Assembly (NCBI GenBank): GCA_002293275.1
Contig: DBCX01000047.1
Span: 1,131 to 6,506 of the forward strand
DNA length: 5,376 bases
Reading direction: 5' to 3'
Source: Cyanobacteria bacterium UBA947
GTDB taxonomy: Bacteria > Cyanobacteriota > Vampirovibrionia > Gastranaerophilales > Gastranaerophilaceae
In this document: positions 4,869 through 5,376 of the stretch, in pieces
How positions within the stretch are numbered: the first letter of the stretch is position 1
Layout of the letters: each line of letters starts with the position of its first letter
Program-made: the position numbers and the translations under genes
Notes under the pieces: generated by a model
The model's database searches: none
Told to the model about the DNA's origin: nothing
The model's input: only the letters and a program-made list of their open reading frames with translations

Positions 4869-5376
4869 ATTTAATATCCTTATACGAACCTTTGAATTTG
4901 TCGCCGTATGTTGTATGCAAAAGCTCGTGCGCCTTGTGCGAGCCCGGTTTTTCAAGAAACTCGTTATAAAGTTTTTTGATTGACGGGTTCTCGTGAGATG
5001 TGCGCACCTTCAACTCGGAGTCTTCTTTGTAAAGCCCCGCTGCGCGCTCGCTTCTGGCGTTACAGCTGTTGCAGCTTCTCGGCTGCCCGCCGCCGCTGAT
5101 ACATCCCCCGGGACACGCCATAACCTCAAGCATTGAAAAGTCCGCCGTACCGTTTTTCACTTCCTGAACAGCTTTTTCGGCCTCTTTCAAAGTAGAAACA
5201 ACCCTCACAACAACTTTTGTGCCGTCTATATCAAGCTCTGTTGTCTTTGACCGGTTGCTTGTACCGCGCATCGTTTTGATATTAACGTCCGGCATCTCCT
5301 TGCCCGTAGCAAGCTCATACGCCGTACGCGCCGCAGCTTCCGCCACACCGCCGGATGCGCCGAAAATCGTTCCCGC
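4867..5376 (-). CDS. [FeFe] hydrogenase large subunit, C-terminal part (5' end beyond the right edge)
   Basis: [FeFe] hydrogenases reduce protons to hydrogen at the H-cluster, usually taking electrons from ferredoxin and/or NADH during fermentation. The visible 169 residues are the end of the catalytic domain. They open with IFGASGGVAEAAARTAYE (about 4-21), the family's GxxGGVxEAAxRT segment. The third H-cluster motif EVMACPGGCISGGGQP (about 84-99) follows, with Cys 88 and 92 as ligands joining the [4Fe4S] and diiron parts. The common tail is present: KVRTSHENPSIKKLYNEF and a HELLHTTYGDKF end. The frame is open to the edge, so the GTG at 5346 (the V of GGV) is internal and not a start. Two extra cysteines (CNSC) follow the GGGQP motif. 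The first two H-cluster motifs and any N-terminal Fe-S domains are outside, so the subgroup (HydA of a trimeric bifurcating enzyme or a monomer) cannot be decided. Confidence 0.93.
   Translation of the reverse strand, partial: AGTIFGASGGVAEAAARTAYELATGKEMPDVNIKTMRGTSNRSKTTELDIDGTKVVVRVVSTLKEAEKAVQEVKNGTADFSMLEVMACPGGCISGGGQPRSCNSCNARSERAAGLYKEDSELKVRTSHENPSIKKLYNEFLEKPGSHKAHELLHTTYGDKFKGSYKDIK

Noticed and set aside
4867..5346. GTG at 5346 as the start of a small 159-residue hydrogenase-like protein
   Set aside because: The frame is open upstream to the edge and the preceding residues (IFGASGG) belong to the [FeFe] hydrogenase domain, so the GTG is an internal valine.
1..5376. CRISPR array, insertion sequence, tRNA or rRNA
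   Set aside because: No regularly spaced repeats, transposase motifs, terminal inverted repeats, or tRNA/rRNA signatures were seen on either strand.

Overview
The window comes from a Gram-negative, anaerobic, probably gut-dwelling bacterium, most likely from a metagenome assembly. It encodes a periplasmic OmpH/Skp-type chaperone, which implies an outer membrane. It also holds the C-terminal part of an [FeFe] hydrogenase, which implies fermentative anaerobic life, and a glycine cleavage system whose P-protein begins in the two-subunit (GcvPA/GcvPB) style. From memory of similar proteins I favour a gut Gastranaerophilales-like (non-photosynthetic Cyanobacteriota) or Elusimicrobiota-like lineage, but the sequence alone does not settle this.

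Layout: a leftward operon runs from about 4323 to the left edge in the order ffh, gcvT, gcvH, gcvPA. ffh and gcvT overlap by ATGA. gcvH and gcvPA overlap by TAATG. gcvT and gcvH are separated by 81 bp that hold a diverged tandem duplication. In the other direction, skp/ompH (4378-4830) is transcribed rightward from a 54-bp divergent intergenic region with overlapping predicted promoters. A symmetrical hairpin at 4839-4868 sits between skp and a convergent, leftward [FeFe] hydrogenase gene that enters from the right edge.

Functionally, Ffh is the GTPase of the signal recognition particle. GcvT, GcvH and GcvP are the T, H and P proteins of glycine cleavage: decarboxylation of glycine, transfer of the aminomethyl group on the lipoyl arm, and release of ammonia with formation of methylene-tetrahydrofolate. 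Co-transcription of a core SRP gene with glycine cleavage genes is an unusual arrangement.

The most important observation is at the left end. The reading frame that starts as GcvPA changes near positions 420-503 (residues about 293-320) into what looks like the single-chain, Bacteroidales-type GcvP, with an abrupt change in codon use. The junction falls in the most conserved stretch shared by the two protein types. I think an assembly chimera is the likeliest explanation and true homologous recombination the alternative. Positions 1 to about 420 should not be assigned to the same genome as the rest without checking.
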